From PALSA-1004 sp041483135 (GTDB lineage: Bacteria; Pseudomonadota; Gammaproteobacteria; Burkholderiales; SG8-41), in NCBI GenBank assembly GCA_041483135.1, contig JBGPFE010000004.1, positions 73,282 through 137,281 of the forward strand: a stretch of 64,000 bases of DNA, in the 5' to 3' direction. The notes beneath the pieces are model-generated. The model was not told the origin of the DNA and made no database searches. It worked only from the letters and a program-made list of their open reading frames with translations. Each line of letters starts with the position of its first letter. Positions within the stretch are counted from its first letter, which is position 1. Positions 1 to 7,616 of the stretch are shown piece by piece. The translations under genes and the position numbers were made by a program.

Positions 1-9
1 TATATCGCC

Positions 10-197
10 TCATTTCTTGAGTCCCGCCTGCTTGAGGATACTATTTAGCGTACCGGGTGCCAAATCATCGCTCGGTTTCCGGCCACCGTGACCCGGCCGG
101 GCTTTAAGGCATGCTTAAATTGCCTGTGGCTCCCGCGAGTTGCAACCAGAAACCAGCCGTCGTCTTGAAGCTGCCGCAGTACTTCGCTGACTTTCAT
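10..197 (-). pseudogene. hicA: HicA-type mRNA interferase toxin, frameshifted
   Basis: Reading from an ATG at 197 gives a HicA start (MKVSEVLRQLQDDGWFLV, then GSHRQFKH with the family His, then KPGRVTVAG). About 42 codons in, the frame breaks. Shifting by one base restores the usual ending (KPSDDLAPGTLNSILKQAGLKK, stop at 10-12). The span is one base short of a whole number of codons, so a single-base deletion near 'cggtttccgg' explains it. HicA is a small double-stranded-RNA-binding-fold RNase neutralised by HicB, normally the next gene, which would lie beyond the window edge. Either the toxin is inactivated or this is a one-base sequence error. Confidence 0.75.
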
Positions 198-450
198 CAA
201 GCCAGCATATCAGCATAACTCGCAGGGAACAAAAGGCACGATTCCCTCGCGGCATAACCCATGGCGTGGGCGCGTGAGATCGCGCAGCGCACTGGATCAG
301 CACGCGGAAGTAGTACCCGACGAACGCCATGAAAAATCCCATGAAGGTGTAGATCCCGACGACAAGCCAGAAATATCCGGGCTCGTCTTCCTTGTACAGC
401 CAACCCTTCCGGTTCTTGACCAGCGCCAAGCCCTTGGGACATCGACTCAT
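115..450 (-). CDS. Small membrane protein, unrecognised
   Basis: An open frame of 111 codons starts at ATG 450 after 'agcaagag'. Residues about 1-25 are basic/polar, and residues about 26-52 form one strongly hydrophobic segment (YFWLVVGIYTFMGFFMAFVGYY). The remainder is low-complexity and runs into the hicA start on the same strand, so the true protein may have been only about 55-60 residues. I do not recognise a family. It faces the Phd-like gene across a perfect 22-bp palindrome. It could be real or a chance frame. Confidence 0.3.
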   Translation of the reverse strand: MSRCPKGLALVKNRKGWLYKEDEPGYFWLVVGIYTFMGFFMAFVGYYFRVLIQCAARSHAPTPWVMPRGNRAFCSLRVMLICWLDESQRSTAAASRRRLVSGCNSREPQAI

Positions 451-454
451 CTCT

Positions 455-476
455 TGCTGTTTTAGCTAAAACAGCA
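455..476. promoter_or_regulatory. Perfect 22-bp palindrome (candidate operator)
   Basis: The sequence TGCTGTTTTAGC/GCTAAAACAGCA is a perfect palindrome centred between two divergently facing reading frames, 14 bp before the ATG of the Phd-like gene. Its core TTTAGCTAAA equals the core of the KorA operator of IncP plasmids (GTTTAGCTAAAC); that match is noted, not proof of origin. Autoregulatory binding by the Phd-like protein is the simplest inference. Confidence 0.5.
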
Positions 477-489
477 TATGATAGCGGGC

Positions 490-945
490 ATGGAAACCGT
501 GAATGCGACGCAACTGAAGAACCGCCTGGGCGAGGTCCTGAAACGGGCCGCCCTCGGCCCGGTCGCGATCGTGCGGCACGGGCGGGTCGTGGCTTGCCTC
601 GTACCCCCTGCGGCCGTGAAGGCGCGCGTCAAGCATACGCCGGTCGCCCGGCCGCGCTGGAGCCGGCGCGCCGAAGAGCGCGTCGTCGAGCTGTGCGCGC
701 GCGGCGATTTCCGCCTCTCGCGCTGGCTGCGCGCGGGCGACCCGCGCGTGCTCGCCGGCGTGGCCGCGATGCTCGCCTCGCAGGAAGGTTTCGAGCGGAT
801 GCGCATGCTGGTGCTTGCCGAGCGACTTCATCCAGGCATGAGCAAGCCCGAGGTGTTCGACCGATGGCTCGCCCGCTCGCCCGTACACGCGGCGCGCTTC
901 CTGCCCATGCTCAAGGCACGCATGCGTACCATCTCGCGGATTTGA
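490..945 (+). CDS. Phd/YefM-like N-terminal domain protein with unknown C-terminus
   Basis: The protein has 151 residues from ATG 490 (an alternative ATG lies at 478). Residues 1-45 follow the Phd/YefM antitoxin pattern (VNATQLKNRLGEVL, VAIVRHGRVVACLV), which binds DNA and normally neutralises a toxin through its C-terminus. Residues about 55-151 are an Arg/Leu/Ala-rich helical region I do not recognise. No toxin gene follows directly; the next feature is a repeat array. It may be an orphan antitoxin-type regulator, or a fused module. The palindrome just upstream suggests self-regulation. Confidence 0.7.
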   Translation: METVNATQLKNRLGEVLKRAALGPVAIVRHGRVVACLVPPAAVKARVKHTPVARPRWSRRAEERVVELCARGDFRLSRWLRAGDPRVLAGVAAMLASQEGFERMRMLVLAERLHPGMSKPEVFDRWLARSPVHAARFLPMLKARMRTISRI

Positions 946-1110
946 TCGATGCGACCGCGCTTCGCCGGCGCGCCGAGTCGGCGCTACCGGACTATGTTGG
1001 AAACCTCGACCGCATCAGGGGCTCTATCGAGGTTGCCTGCCGCCTCGTCGCAACCGCTGCCAGGAAAAAACAACCGGATAGAAAGAGCAAGTGAATCAGG
1101 GAATGGGGAA

Positions 1111-1186
1111 TTTCACTCACCCTTCCCCTTCACCCCTTCACCCCTTCACCCCTTCACCCCTTCACTCCTTCACTCCTTCACCCTTC
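1111..1186. repeat. CTTCACCC/CTTCACTC tandem array
   Basis: A run of about eight imperfect units (CTTCACCC then CTTCACTC) fills the gap between the Phd-like gene and the antitoxin gene. It is one of the pyrimidine-rich arms found at many intergenic sites in the window. Positions 946-1110 hold nothing else I can name. Confidence 0.85.
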
Positions 1187-1216
1187 AATTCTTACTTTAC
1201 AGCCGCGTCTCCCATG

Positions 1217-1235
1217 TGTACACTTGCAATGTACA
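1217..1235. promoter_or_regulatory. Paired TGTACA half-sites (candidate TA operator)
   Basis: Two palindromic TGTACA hexamers, at 1217-1222 and 1230-1235, are separated by 7 bp and lie 20 bp before the antitoxin ATG. Similar paired palindromes serve autoregulation in Phd/VapB-type modules. Function is inferred from position and symmetry. Confidence 0.45.
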
Positions 1236-1254
1236 TAACTCCGGGGCGCCCCTT

Positions 1255-1494
1255 ATGTCCGAGGTCAATGTCACCGAGCTGCGCCAGAACCTGCCCGGGT
1301 ATCTCGCCGAGGTCAGGAAGGGCAAAGAACTGAAAGTCACGGTGCGCGGCAAGGTCATCGCGCGCATCGTGCCCGAGCAGGGCGTGAAGAACGCCGCCAG
1401 GCAGCGCCTCGCGGCGCTGCGCGCGAAATGCAGGGTGGGCGACGTCGTCACTCCGACCGGTGAGCGTTGGACAGCGGAGCGTGGTCGTTCTTGA
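1255..1494 (+). CDS. Phd/YefM-family antitoxin
   Basis: The protein has 79 residues. Its N-terminal half (VNVTELRQNLPGYLAEV, LKVTVRGKVIARIVP) is the Phd/YefM DNA-binding fold; the C-terminal about 30 residues are basic and would wrap around the toxin. The gene overlaps the following PIN toxin by 35 nt, the standard antitoxin-first coupled arrangement. The paired TGTACA sites upstream probably form its operator. Confidence 0.85.
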   Translation: MSEVNVTELRQNLPGYLAEVRKGKELKVTVRGKVIARIVPEQGVKNAARQRLAALRAKCRVGDVVTPTGERWTAERGRS

Positions 1495-1873
1495 CACCAA
1501 CGCGCTGATCTACGACGCGCTGCAGCCGAAACGGCTCACGCCGCGCGCGTTGCGCGCGATCGAAGCCGCCGGCGGAAACGGCGAAATCGCGTGCAGCGAC
1601 ATCAGCTTGTGGGAAATCGCTATGCTCGTCGCGAAAAAACGCCTCGATCCGGGTACCGAGCTTACGCGGTTTCTGCATGACATGATCCAGGCACGCGCGC
1701 TGCGCGTGTTGCCGATCACTCCCGAAATCGCGGCGCTCTCCCAGTCCCGGCAGTTCCCGCATGGCGATCCGGCGGACCGGATCATTTCGGCGACGGCGTT
1801 GTTTCATCATGCCAGGCTCGTCAGCGCGGACGCCCGGCTCAGGAGCCTCAAGGCGCTCGAGGTGGTGTGGTGA
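1460..1873 (+). CDS. vapC: VapC-type PIN-domain toxin ribonuclease
   Basis: The protein has 137 residues with a GTG start inside the antitoxin gene. PIN-domain acidic residues are in place: VLDTNALIY (first Asp), the E of SLWEIAML, GDPADRIISATAL (second and third Asp) and VSADARL. These chelate Mg2+ for cleavage of structured RNA. Length and motif spacing are normal, so the toxin looks intact. It is partnered with the overlapping Phd-type antitoxin, a pairing common for this PIN subfamily. Confidence 0.88.
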   Translation: MSVGQRSVVVLDTNALIYDALQPKRLTPRALRAIEAAGGNGEIACSDISLWEIAMLVAKKRLDPGTELTRFLHDMIQARALRVLPITPEIAALSQSRQFPHGDPADRIISATALFHHARLVSADARLRSLKALEVVW

Positions 1874-1911
1874 TCCGCGTCGCACTTGATGTCGCGCCTT
1901 ACGCCTCTCTG

Positions 1912-2289
1912 TTATTGTTCTTCGCCGATCGGCAGCGAGCGCATCCGCACGCGGAATTCTTCGAATACGACGATAGCCCCCTGCTGCAAGATCTGTTCGA
2001 CGGCGGGAAGATTCGCCGTCAACAACGCAAGTTGTCTTTCAGGACTGCGGTCGGCGCCGCGCCTGAATAAAATCACCGAGGGTTTACGCTGGCCTCTCAA
2101 AGCCAGCAGAGTGCCGAAGTCGGTATCGGCAGAAAGAATGGTCCGGTCTTCTTCGAGGGCCAGCAAAAAGATCTGTTCGTCTTCGGCTGCCTGCAAGCCG
2201 TAGTCCCGAACGTGTGTGGCGTCGTGCCCGTTCCGCCGCAGCCCCTCCGCCACCATCGGCGACAAGGCGTTATCGACCAGAAACTTCAC
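1912..2289 (-). CDS. DUF5615 PIN-like toxin candidate
   Basis: The protein has 125 residues and begins MKFLVDNALSPMVAEGL, the usual start of DUF5615 (Mut7-C-like/PIN-like) proteins, followed by ILSADTDFGTLLA, the second acidic motif, and PSVILFRRG. The family is a predicted nuclease toxin found next to DUF433. Its ATG overlaps the end of the DUF433 gene by 4 bp, indicating translational coupling. No truncation is visible. Toxicity is inferred from family and context. Confidence 0.82.
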   Translation of the reverse strand: MKFLVDNALSPMVAEGLRRNGHDATHVRDYGLQAAEDEQIFLLALEEDRTILSADTDFGTLLALRGQRKPSVILFRRGADRSPERQLALLTANLPAVEQILQQGAIVVFEEFRVRMRSLPIGEEQ

Positions 2290-2513
2290 GGCGCTGCCAG
2301 CGGCAGCTCGCGTTCTCTCACCGCTTCCGCGGCATATTGCAAAGCTTCATGAATGTCGGCGGCTTCGAGATCCGGATAGGCCTTGAGTATCTCCGCCTCC
2401 TTCATTCCTTCGGCCACCATGCCGACGACTGTCGCCACCGGAATGCGCAACCTCCGGATGCAAGGCACGCCGTTCATCTGCTTCGGATTAACCGTAATGC
2501 GGGTGAATTTCAT
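2286..2513 (-). CDS. DUF433 antitoxin-like protein
   Basis: The protein has 75 residues from ATG 2513; an in-frame GTG three codons earlier is possible. It shows the DUF433 pattern ITVNPKQMNGVPCIRRLRIPVATVVGMVAEG followed by AYPDLEAADIHEALQYAA, a small helix-turn-helix-like fold. It is encoded directly before and overlapping the DUF5615 gene, the arrangement of the DUF433/DUF5615 TA pair. Confidence 0.82.
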   Translation of the reverse strand: MKFTRITVNPKQMNGVPCIRRLRIPVATVVGMVAEGMKEAEILKAYPDLEAADIHEALQYAAEAVRERELPLAAP

Positions 2514-2578
2514 GGCGTTCACCTCGACTCAAAGTGTCAGATATGCAAGTTTACCGCTGTTCGGGGCGGCGCGGGAAG

Positions 2579-2640
2579 TGCACTCGCAACCCGCAACTCG
2601 AAACTCGAAACTCGAACTTACCCTTCACTCCTTCACCCTT
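2579..2640 (+). repeat. Composite repeat: CGCAACCCGCAACTCGAAAC module plus CTTCACTC arm
   Basis: A core of CAACTCG-like units ending in TCGAACTTACC is followed by CTTCACTCCTTCACCC. The same core recurs at 3460-3510, 8530-8590, 10690-10730 and, inverted, at 24478-24515. It separates the DUF433 gene from the CopG/PIN operon. Confidence 0.8.
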
Positions 2641-2725
2641 GTCTGATTTTCAATAATTGACCCCGACCCGGTTCCCTCTCGAACGAAGCATGGAACTGAT
2701 CGGCGAGGCTGCGCGTCGCGTGAAG

Positions 2726-2755
2726 TGTGATACAATCATTTGAAATCGTATCACA
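2726..2755. promoter_or_regulatory. Inverted repeat TGTGATAC/GTATCACA (operator candidate)
   Basis: Perfect 8-bp arms are separated by 14 bp and end 12 bp before the CopG-type antitoxin ATG, overlapping the likely promoter. Ribbon-helix-helix antitoxins bind such symmetric sites to repress their own operon. Confidence 0.6.
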
Positions 2756-2767
2756 TGGAGGTCTGTC

Positions 2768-3034
2768 ATGCCCAAATCGCTGCGCCTGGGGGCCGAGCTG
2801 GAGAAGACGCTGGATCGTTACTCCAGGGAAACCGGCAAGACCACCAGCGCCGTCATTCGCGAGAGCGTGGCGGAGTACATAGTCCGCCGGCGGCGCAAGA
2901 CGCCCGCCCCTTCCGCATGGGAGTTGGGCAGGGATTTGTTCGGCGCCGATCGCTCCGCTTCCGGACCGCGCAACGCCTCGGGACGCGTGAAACAGCTCAT
3001 CGCCGGAAAACTCCGTGCGAAACATCATCGTTGA
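2768..3034 (+). CDS. Ribbon-helix-helix (CopG-type) antitoxin
   Basis: The protein has 88 residues. The first 45 form a ribbon-helix-helix: KSLRLGAELEKTLDRYSRETGKT, then SAVIRESVAEYIVRRR. The C-terminus is basic and likely contacts the toxin. A 'ggaggtctgtc' ribosome site precedes the ATG. It overlaps the PIN toxin start by 20 nt, so the two are translationally coupled, and the inverted repeat just upstream is its probable operator. Confidence 0.83.
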   Translation: MPKSLRLGAELEKTLDRYSRETGKTTSAVIRESVAEYIVRRRRKTPAPSAWELGRDLFGADRSASGPRNASGRVKQLIAGKLRAKHHR

Positions 3035-3422
3035 CGCGGGTCCGCTCGTTGCGCTGTTTCGGGCGCGCGACGAGCACCATCAGACGGCGAAGTCCGTGCT
3101 CGAATCCACGCGGGCGCTGCTGGTCACCACGTGGCCCGTGGTCACCGAAGCCTGTCACTTTCTGTCGCGGGACGGGAAACGCGCGTTGCTCAGCTTCATC
3201 GGACGCGGCGCGCTGCGCATCGAGCCGTTGGCCGCCGGCGATATCCCGCGTCTCGACGAACTGCTTGCGCGCTACGAGCGGATGGATTTTGCCGATGCGA
3301 CGCTGGTGCTGCTGGCGGAGAAAACCGGCGTCACCGAAATTTTCACGATAGACCGGCGCGATTTCGAGATTTACCGCACGCGCACCGGCCGCCGGTTCCG
3401 GCTGGTATCAGTGCCTGAGTGA
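3015..3422 (+). CDS. PIN-domain toxin (VapC-like)
   Basis: The protein has 135 residues with a GTG start. Acidic PIN residues are seen in IIVDAGPLVALF, the E of VVTEACHFL, MDFADATLVLLAE and FTIDRRDFEIY. The family degrades RNA using a bound metal ion. Length is typical and no lesion is seen. It is encoded with the overlapping RHH antitoxin. The stop codon runs directly into a repeat element that contains TGATCGAGCGATTGAGTG. Confidence 0.85.
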   Translation: MRNIIVDAGPLVALFRARDEHHQTAKSVLESTRALLVTTWPVVTEACHFLSRDGKRALLSFIGRGALRIEPLAAGDIPRLDELLARYERMDFADATLVLLAEKTGVTEIFTIDRRDFEIYRTRTGRRFRLVSVPE

Positions 3423-3597
3423 TCGAGCGATTGAGTGCTTGGGTAATAAGCAATGGGGAAGAGCACTCGCAACTCGCAACCCGCAACTCGAAACTTGAAC
3501 TTACCCTTCACTCGCGCAGCGCACCAGGGATCCAGGGGATTGCATTCATTGAGATCGATCCGAAACCGCGGGTCGCGCCCAAAAATGCAAATCGCGC
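3423..3597 (+). repeat. Composite intergenic repeat with GATCCAGGGGATTGC module
   Basis: In order it holds GATTGAGTG-type units, GGTAATAAGCAATGGGG, the CAACCCGCAACTCGAAAC core, CTTCACTC, and at 3511-3584 a non-tandem module (CGCGCAGCGCACCAGGGATCC, then ATTGCATTCATTGAGATCGATCC). The same order appears at 8491-8600 (without the last module), and the last module recurs at 9532-9607 and 10781-10858. It lies between the convergent PIN toxin and dctM genes. Confidence 0.85.
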
Positions 3598-3607
3598 GCG
3601 CCGGCCG

Positions 3608-4894
3608 CTAGCGGAACCACAGCGAAAACCACGGCACGAAGCCGATGATGACAACTGCAAACGACAGCGCCAGGCACAACGGCCAGGCCCGCCAGGCGAT
3701 GTTCAGGTATGGCACGCCGCTGACCGCTGAAGCGGCAAACAGGTTGATGCCCACCGGCGGCGTGATGAACCCGACGGTCAACGCGCATACCACATACACG
3801 CCAAAATGCACGGGATCAAATCCCAGGCTGGTTCCGATCGGCAGCAAAATCGGCATCATGATGATCAGTGCCGCGATGGTTTCGAGAAAGCAGCCGAGCA
3901 CAAAGAGCACGAAAAAGATCATCAGCACCCCGCTGATATATCCAGACGGAATTGCAAGCATGTAACCCGCCAGGCGCTCGGGCACGCGAAGCACTGCGAG
4001 CACTTCCGCAAACAACACCGAAAACGCTATGACCGGGCCGATGATCCCGGAGATGGCGCCGCTGCGGGCCAGGAGCTTGGGAATGTCTTTCCACGTGACT
4101 CCCTTCGTCAGGAATAATTCCACGAACAGGCAATAGCCGACCGCGACCGCGGCAGCCTCTGTCGGTGTAAATGCCCCGGTGTATATCCCGCCTAAGATGA
4201 CGGCCGGGGCACCGAGCCCATAGCGAGCGTCCCAGGTGGCATGGAGGAATTCGGAAAACCGGAACGACACCCGATCGGGCGCGCCCCAGTTGCTCAACCG
4301 GCAGACGAAATAATTTGCAATGCACATGAAGGCCGCCATCAGCACGCCGGGCATGACTCCGCCCAGAAAGAGATCGCCCACCGAAGTCGAGGTGATTACG
4401 CCGTAGATGATGAAGATCAGGCTCGGCGGCACGATGATCCCGAGGCACCCGCCGGCGGCGGCCAGGGCCGCCGCGTATGACTTGCTGTAGCCATGATCGA
4501 CCATCGACGGAATCATGATTTTGCCGATCGCCGCGGTGTCGGCGGAGTTCGAGCCGCTGGTCCCCGCGAAAAAAAAGCAACCCATGATGGTCGCCATTCC
4601 AAGTCCGCCTGTGATCCATCCCACGCCGGCCCGCCCGAGGCGCACGAGCTGGCGCGCGATGCGGCCCGTGGAGATGATGTCGCCGGTCAGAATAAATAAA
4701 GGCATGGCAAGCAGCGCCCAATTGTTCATCGCGGTGAACGGGACTTCGCCCAGTATGGCCGGCGAGTAAACGCCGACCATGGTGATCATCGCCAACGACC
4801 CCAGTCCCAGCACGATGAACAACGGCAATCCGATCGCGAGGTGCACGAGCATGAACAGCCCAACGCCGAGCACCACGATATCGTTATGACTCAC
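3608..4894 (-). CDS. dctM: TRAP transporter large permease subunit DctM
   Basis: The protein has 428 residues and is a highly hydrophobic inner-membrane protein with about 11-12 segments. It forms the sodium-driven transport channel of a tripartite ATP-independent periplasmic transporter. Family hallmarks include MPLFILTGDIISTG, FAGTSGSNSADTAAIG, GGCLGIIVPPSLIFIIYG and FITPPVGINLFAAS. The start is GTG, overlapping dctQ by 11 nt, so it is the last gene of a lyase-dctP-dctQ-dctM operon. Length is normal for DctM. Confidence 0.95.
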   Translation of the reverse strand: MSHNDIVVLGVGLFMLVHLAIGLPLFIVLGLGSLAMITMVGVYSPAILGEVPFTAMNNWALLAMPLFILTGDIISTGRIARQLVRLGRAGVGWITGGLGMATIMGCFFFAGTSGSNSADTAAIGKIMIPSMVDHGYSKSYAAALAAAGGCLGIIVPPSLIFIIYGVITSTSVGDLFLGGVMPGVLMAAFMCIANYFVCRLSNWGAPDRVSFRFSEFLHATWDARYGLGAPAVILGGIYTGAFTPTEAAAVAVGYCLFVELFLTKGVTWKDIPKLLARSGAISGIIGPVIAFSVLFAEVLAVLRVPERLAGYMLAIPSGYISGVLMIFFVLFVLGCFLETIAALIIMMPILLPIGTSLGFDPVHFGVYVVCALTVGFITPPVGINLFAASAVSGVPYLNIAWRAWPLCLALSFAVVIIGFVPWFSLWFR

Positions 4895-5444
4895 CGAATC
4901 CGCCTCCGCCCACCGGTACTTCGCCGGATTGTCTGTAGCTGCCGATGGTGCGCACGAAACGCTGTATTACGCGGTAGGCCAAAAGCGCCCAGCCGACGGG
5001 CAACGCCGCTTGCGCGAACGCCATATTCAGATCGAACCCGGTCATCAGCGTGTCGGTCGCGATCGACAGCCGCACGACGCCCACCGAGTAATAGATCACG
5101 AGCGCCGCCAGGATCAGATAAAGAACGTCGAAATAGACGTACAGCGCAAGACGTCCCCGCGGCCCCAGCAGACGGGGCACCAGATCGATCCGGATATGGT
5201 CGTTGGACTTCGCGACCTGGGCGGCGGCGATGTAGACGAGATAGACGAACGCGTAACGCGCCGTCATCTCGCCCCATTCGCTCGACGATCCGAAAATGTA
5301 CCGCCGGATGACCTCAAACAGGATGATCAGGCAGAAATAGCCGTAGAAGAACGTGATCAGCCAGTATTCAAGCTGCTCGTCGACGCGCGACCACAGGCCC
5401 CGCATCCGCATGCGTGGAATTTCGGCAGGACCCGGTTCAGGCAA
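4884..5444 (-). CDS. dctQ: TRAP transporter small permease subunit DctQ
   Basis: The protein has 186 residues with four hydrophobic segments and the DctQ hallmark SSEWGEMTARYAFVYLVY followed by HIRIDLVPRLL. It pairs with DctM in the membrane. The start is uncertain: a TTG at 5444 overlaps the dctP stop by 8 nt, and an ATG at 5411 is an alternative giving a slightly shorter N-terminus. The tight overlap with both neighbours indicates coupled translation. Confidence 0.92.
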   Translation of the reverse strand: MPEPGPAEIPRMRMRGLWSRVDEQLEYWLITFFYGYFCLIILFEVIRRYIFGSSSEWGEMTARYAFVYLVYIAAAQVAKSNDHIRIDLVPRLLGPRGRLALYVYFDVLYLILAALVIYYSVGVVRLSIATDTLMTGFDLNMAFAQAALPVGWALLAYRVIQRFVRTIGSYRQSGEVPVGGGGFGES

Positions 5445-6510
5445 GCTTCTGGCCTAATTCCGCAATCCGGTTGTACAGGTCCTTGCCGTAACGCTCCTTC
5501 CACTGGTTCCACTCGGGGCGTTGATGGCCTACCGCCGCGACCCATTGCTTGCGCTCATCGGCGCTGAGATCGATGGCCTTGATGCCCAACGCCTTCCATT
5601 CGTCCCACATGCGGTCATTTGCCTTGCGTTGCTCGGACTGCTCGTAACGCCACGCTTCGGCTGCGGCGCGCTCGATCGCTTCCCGCACGGCGGCCGGTAA
5701 CGCATCGAACCATTGCTTGCTGACCACGACGACGTGCGCGTTGAAACTCATGCCGATGCGCGTCACGGTCCCGATGGTTTCCTGAATCCGCGCGGAACTG
5801 AGGGGCCCCAGACCCACGTTCAACGCGTCCACCGTTCCCTGCTGCATCGCCTGGTAGGTTTCCCCCCAATCGACCGAGACCGGGTTCCCGGGCGTGAGCG
5901 CGAACGCCTGCTGCTCGACCTTGGAACTCGTCACGCGGATTTTGAGGCCCTTCAAATCGGCAGGCACGCGCACCTCGCGTTTGACCTTCTTGCTGATCCC
6001 GGTCACGCGCAACCCCGTATTCGCCCACAAACCCGCGAGCACCTTGAAACCCTTGGTGGCGGGTTCCGTGCCGAGTTTCGATTGCGTGAAGTAAGGATCC
6101 TGCAGGAATTTCTCGAACGCATCGTTCGAGGCGAAAATGAACGGGAAGTCCAGAACGTTGAACGCTTCGGAGAACGGCGTGAAATTCTGCATCGAAAGCT
6201 GGCACGCCTGGACCGCCCCTTGCTGCACCTTCTGCGGCAGAATGTTCTGGCCGCCGAGCTTGCCGCTGTCGTGCACGTCGACGAGGAGTTTGCCCTGACT
6301 GTACTTTTCGGCCGCCTGCTTGAACTGGTCGATGCCGGTCACCACGTATTTTTCGGTTGCCGGCGAAAAAGTGTGGGCGAATATCATCGTGTGGTCCGGC
6401 TTGCCCTGGGCAAATGCGGATTTCCGGATAAGCGGCCACGAAACCAGTGAGCCGACTCCCGCCAGACCGCCGATCACCACCTGCCTGCGTTTTGCCTTCG
6501 CTGTATTCAT
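5437..6510 (-). CDS. dctP: TRAP transporter periplasmic receptor DctP, Tat-type signal
   Basis: The protein has 357 residues. The N-terminus KRRQVVIGG followed by a hydrophobic stretch ending AFAQG suggests export by the Tat pathway. The body matches DctP receptors: HDSGKLGGQNILPQKVQQGAV, DFPFIFASNDAFEKFL, and LKIRVTSSKVEQQAF with the arginine that in the family salt-bridges the carboxylate ligand. It delivers an organic acid to DctQM. The lyase gene next to it suggests a keto- or sugar-acid substrate, which is inference. Confidence 0.93.
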   Translation of the reverse strand: MNTAKAKRRQVVIGGLAGVGSLVSWPLIRKSAFAQGKPDHTMIFAHTFSPATEKYVVTGIDQFKQAAEKYSQGKLLVDVHDSGKLGGQNILPQKVQQGAVQACQLSMQNFTPFSEAFNVLDFPFIFASNDAFEKFLQDPYFTQSKLGTEPATKGFKVLAGLWANTGLRVTGISKKVKREVRVPADLKGLKIRVTSSKVEQQAFALTPGNPVSVDWGETYQAMQQGTVDALNVGLGPLSSARIQETIGTVTRIGMSFNAHVVVVSKQWFDALPAAVREAIERAAAEAWRYEQSEQRKANDRMWDEWKALGIKAIDLSADERKQWVAAVGHQRPEWNQWKERYGKDLYNRIAELGQKLA

Positions 6511-6538
6511 CTCTATTCTCCTGTTCCCGATTGCATCG

Positions 6539-7435
6539 TCAAATAGCGCCCATTTCGCTCAGAATTTCCTTGAGTCTGCGTCTGGGCTGCTCCGTCAGCT
6601 CGGCGAGCGGCGGACGCGGCTTGCCGAGCTTTAAATCTGTCCATTGCGACATCGCCTTGATCGAATGCGGCACGCCGTTGAACTTGAAGAAGTCGAACAG
6701 CGGCTGCACCCGCTTGTAAAGTGTTTCGGCGCGGCGGCTCCACGGATCCGCTGCCAGCGCGCGATAAAGTTCGACGCAGGGCTTGGCTATGATCGGATGG
6801 AGCATCGCTTCCCAGCCGACGGCGCCAAGGCGAAATGCGTCCAGGCACTGGTAGTGGAACCCGCAGAACAGGTTATAGCGATCGCCGCACAGCGACTTGA
6901 TATCGCGGATTCGAGAGACGTCGCCGGATGCCTCCTTGACCGACGTGATCGCGCGGATGCCGGTCATCCGCGCGACGCGCTCGGGGGTGAAATCGAAGCG
7001 GGTCGGCGCGGTTATGTTATAGAGGCGAATGGGAACGTCGACCGCGCGTGCAACGGTTTCGAAATGGCGGTAGGCGTCATCGAAACCGATCGTGAAGTAC
7101 TGCTGCATGTCGAGCATCAAGCTGGTTGCGCCCGACGCCTCGGCCTGCTTTGCGTATTCGATCACCTGGCGCGTGGACACCGCGCCAACACCGATATTGA
7201 GCTTTAGCCGGCCTGCCGCGACTTTGCCGACCGTCGCGGCCACGAGGTGGCGCTCTTTTTCCGTGAGGTACGGGCCCTCGCACGTGCTGGCGACGCACGT
7301 AATGCCATCGACGCCTGACTTCATCATGGCGGCGACGTAGTCCGTCAACTTCGCCACGTCGACATCGCCTTTCGTGTTGTAGGGCGTTACGACATAGCAG
7401 AAAAGCCCGCTATCGTTCTTCCTTGCGCCTGCCAT
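6539..7435 (-). CDS. DHDPS/N-acetylneuraminate lyase family aldolase
   Basis: The protein has 298 residues. Start ATG 7435 is chosen because GGGGGAGAGGG lies just before it. It is a Schiff-base TIM-barrel aldolase/dehydratase: ITCVASTCEGPYLTEKER replaces the usual GGTTGE loop, LYNITAP holds the active Tyr, and SVKEASGD holds the lysine that forms the imine. First gene of the TRAP operon (28 bp before dctP), so it probably acts on the imported acid. It is unlikely to be the lysine-pathway DapA given the altered phosphate-loop region and the context; the exact substrate is unknown. Confidence 0.85.
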   Translation of the reverse strand: MAGARKNDSGLFCYVVTPYNTKGDVDVAKLTDYVAAMMKSGVDGITCVASTCEGPYLTEKERHLVAATVGKVAAGRLKLNIGVGAVSTRQVIEYAKQAEASGATSLMLDMQQYFTIGFDDAYRHFETVARAVDVPIRLYNITAPTRFDFTPERVARMTGIRAITSVKEASGDVSRIRDIKSLCGDRYNLFCGFHYQCLDAFRLGAVGWEAMLHPIIAKPCVELYRALAADPWSRRAETLYKRVQPLFDFFKFNGVPHSIKAMSQWTDLKLGKPRPPLAELTEQPRRRLKEILSEMGAI

Positions 7436-7560
7436 TTTGCCCTCTCCCCCGGAGGCCCGCTGCAGATCGTTTGCCGCAACGGGCTCCGCAAAATGCACTA
7501 CACGCCGCGAACAACGCTACCACAGCGAAATTTTCGAATCAACAAAATATGCGCGTAAAC

Positions 7561-7575
7561 GGAACGCAAAATTCC
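7561..7575. promoter_or_regulatory. GGAA-N7-TTCC dyad in IclR/TRAP divergent promoter region
   Basis: The 181-bp gap between the lyase gene and the divergent IclR gene is AT-rich and must hold both promoters. GGAACGCAAAATTCC is a short dyad of the type bound by IclR proteins; it is a weak candidate on symmetry alone. Confidence 0.3.
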
Positions 7576-7616
7576 ATTTATTGTAGTATCGTTCAGTATT
7601 CGATAAATTCCACTGC

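Noticed and set aside
1111..1186. CRISPR array
   Set aside because: Units are 7-8 bp with no spacers and no cas genes are present.
6539..7435. Lysine-biosynthesis DapA
   Set aside because: Operon with a TRAP transporter and changed GGTTGE-type loop favour a catabolic NAL/DHDPS-family enzyme.
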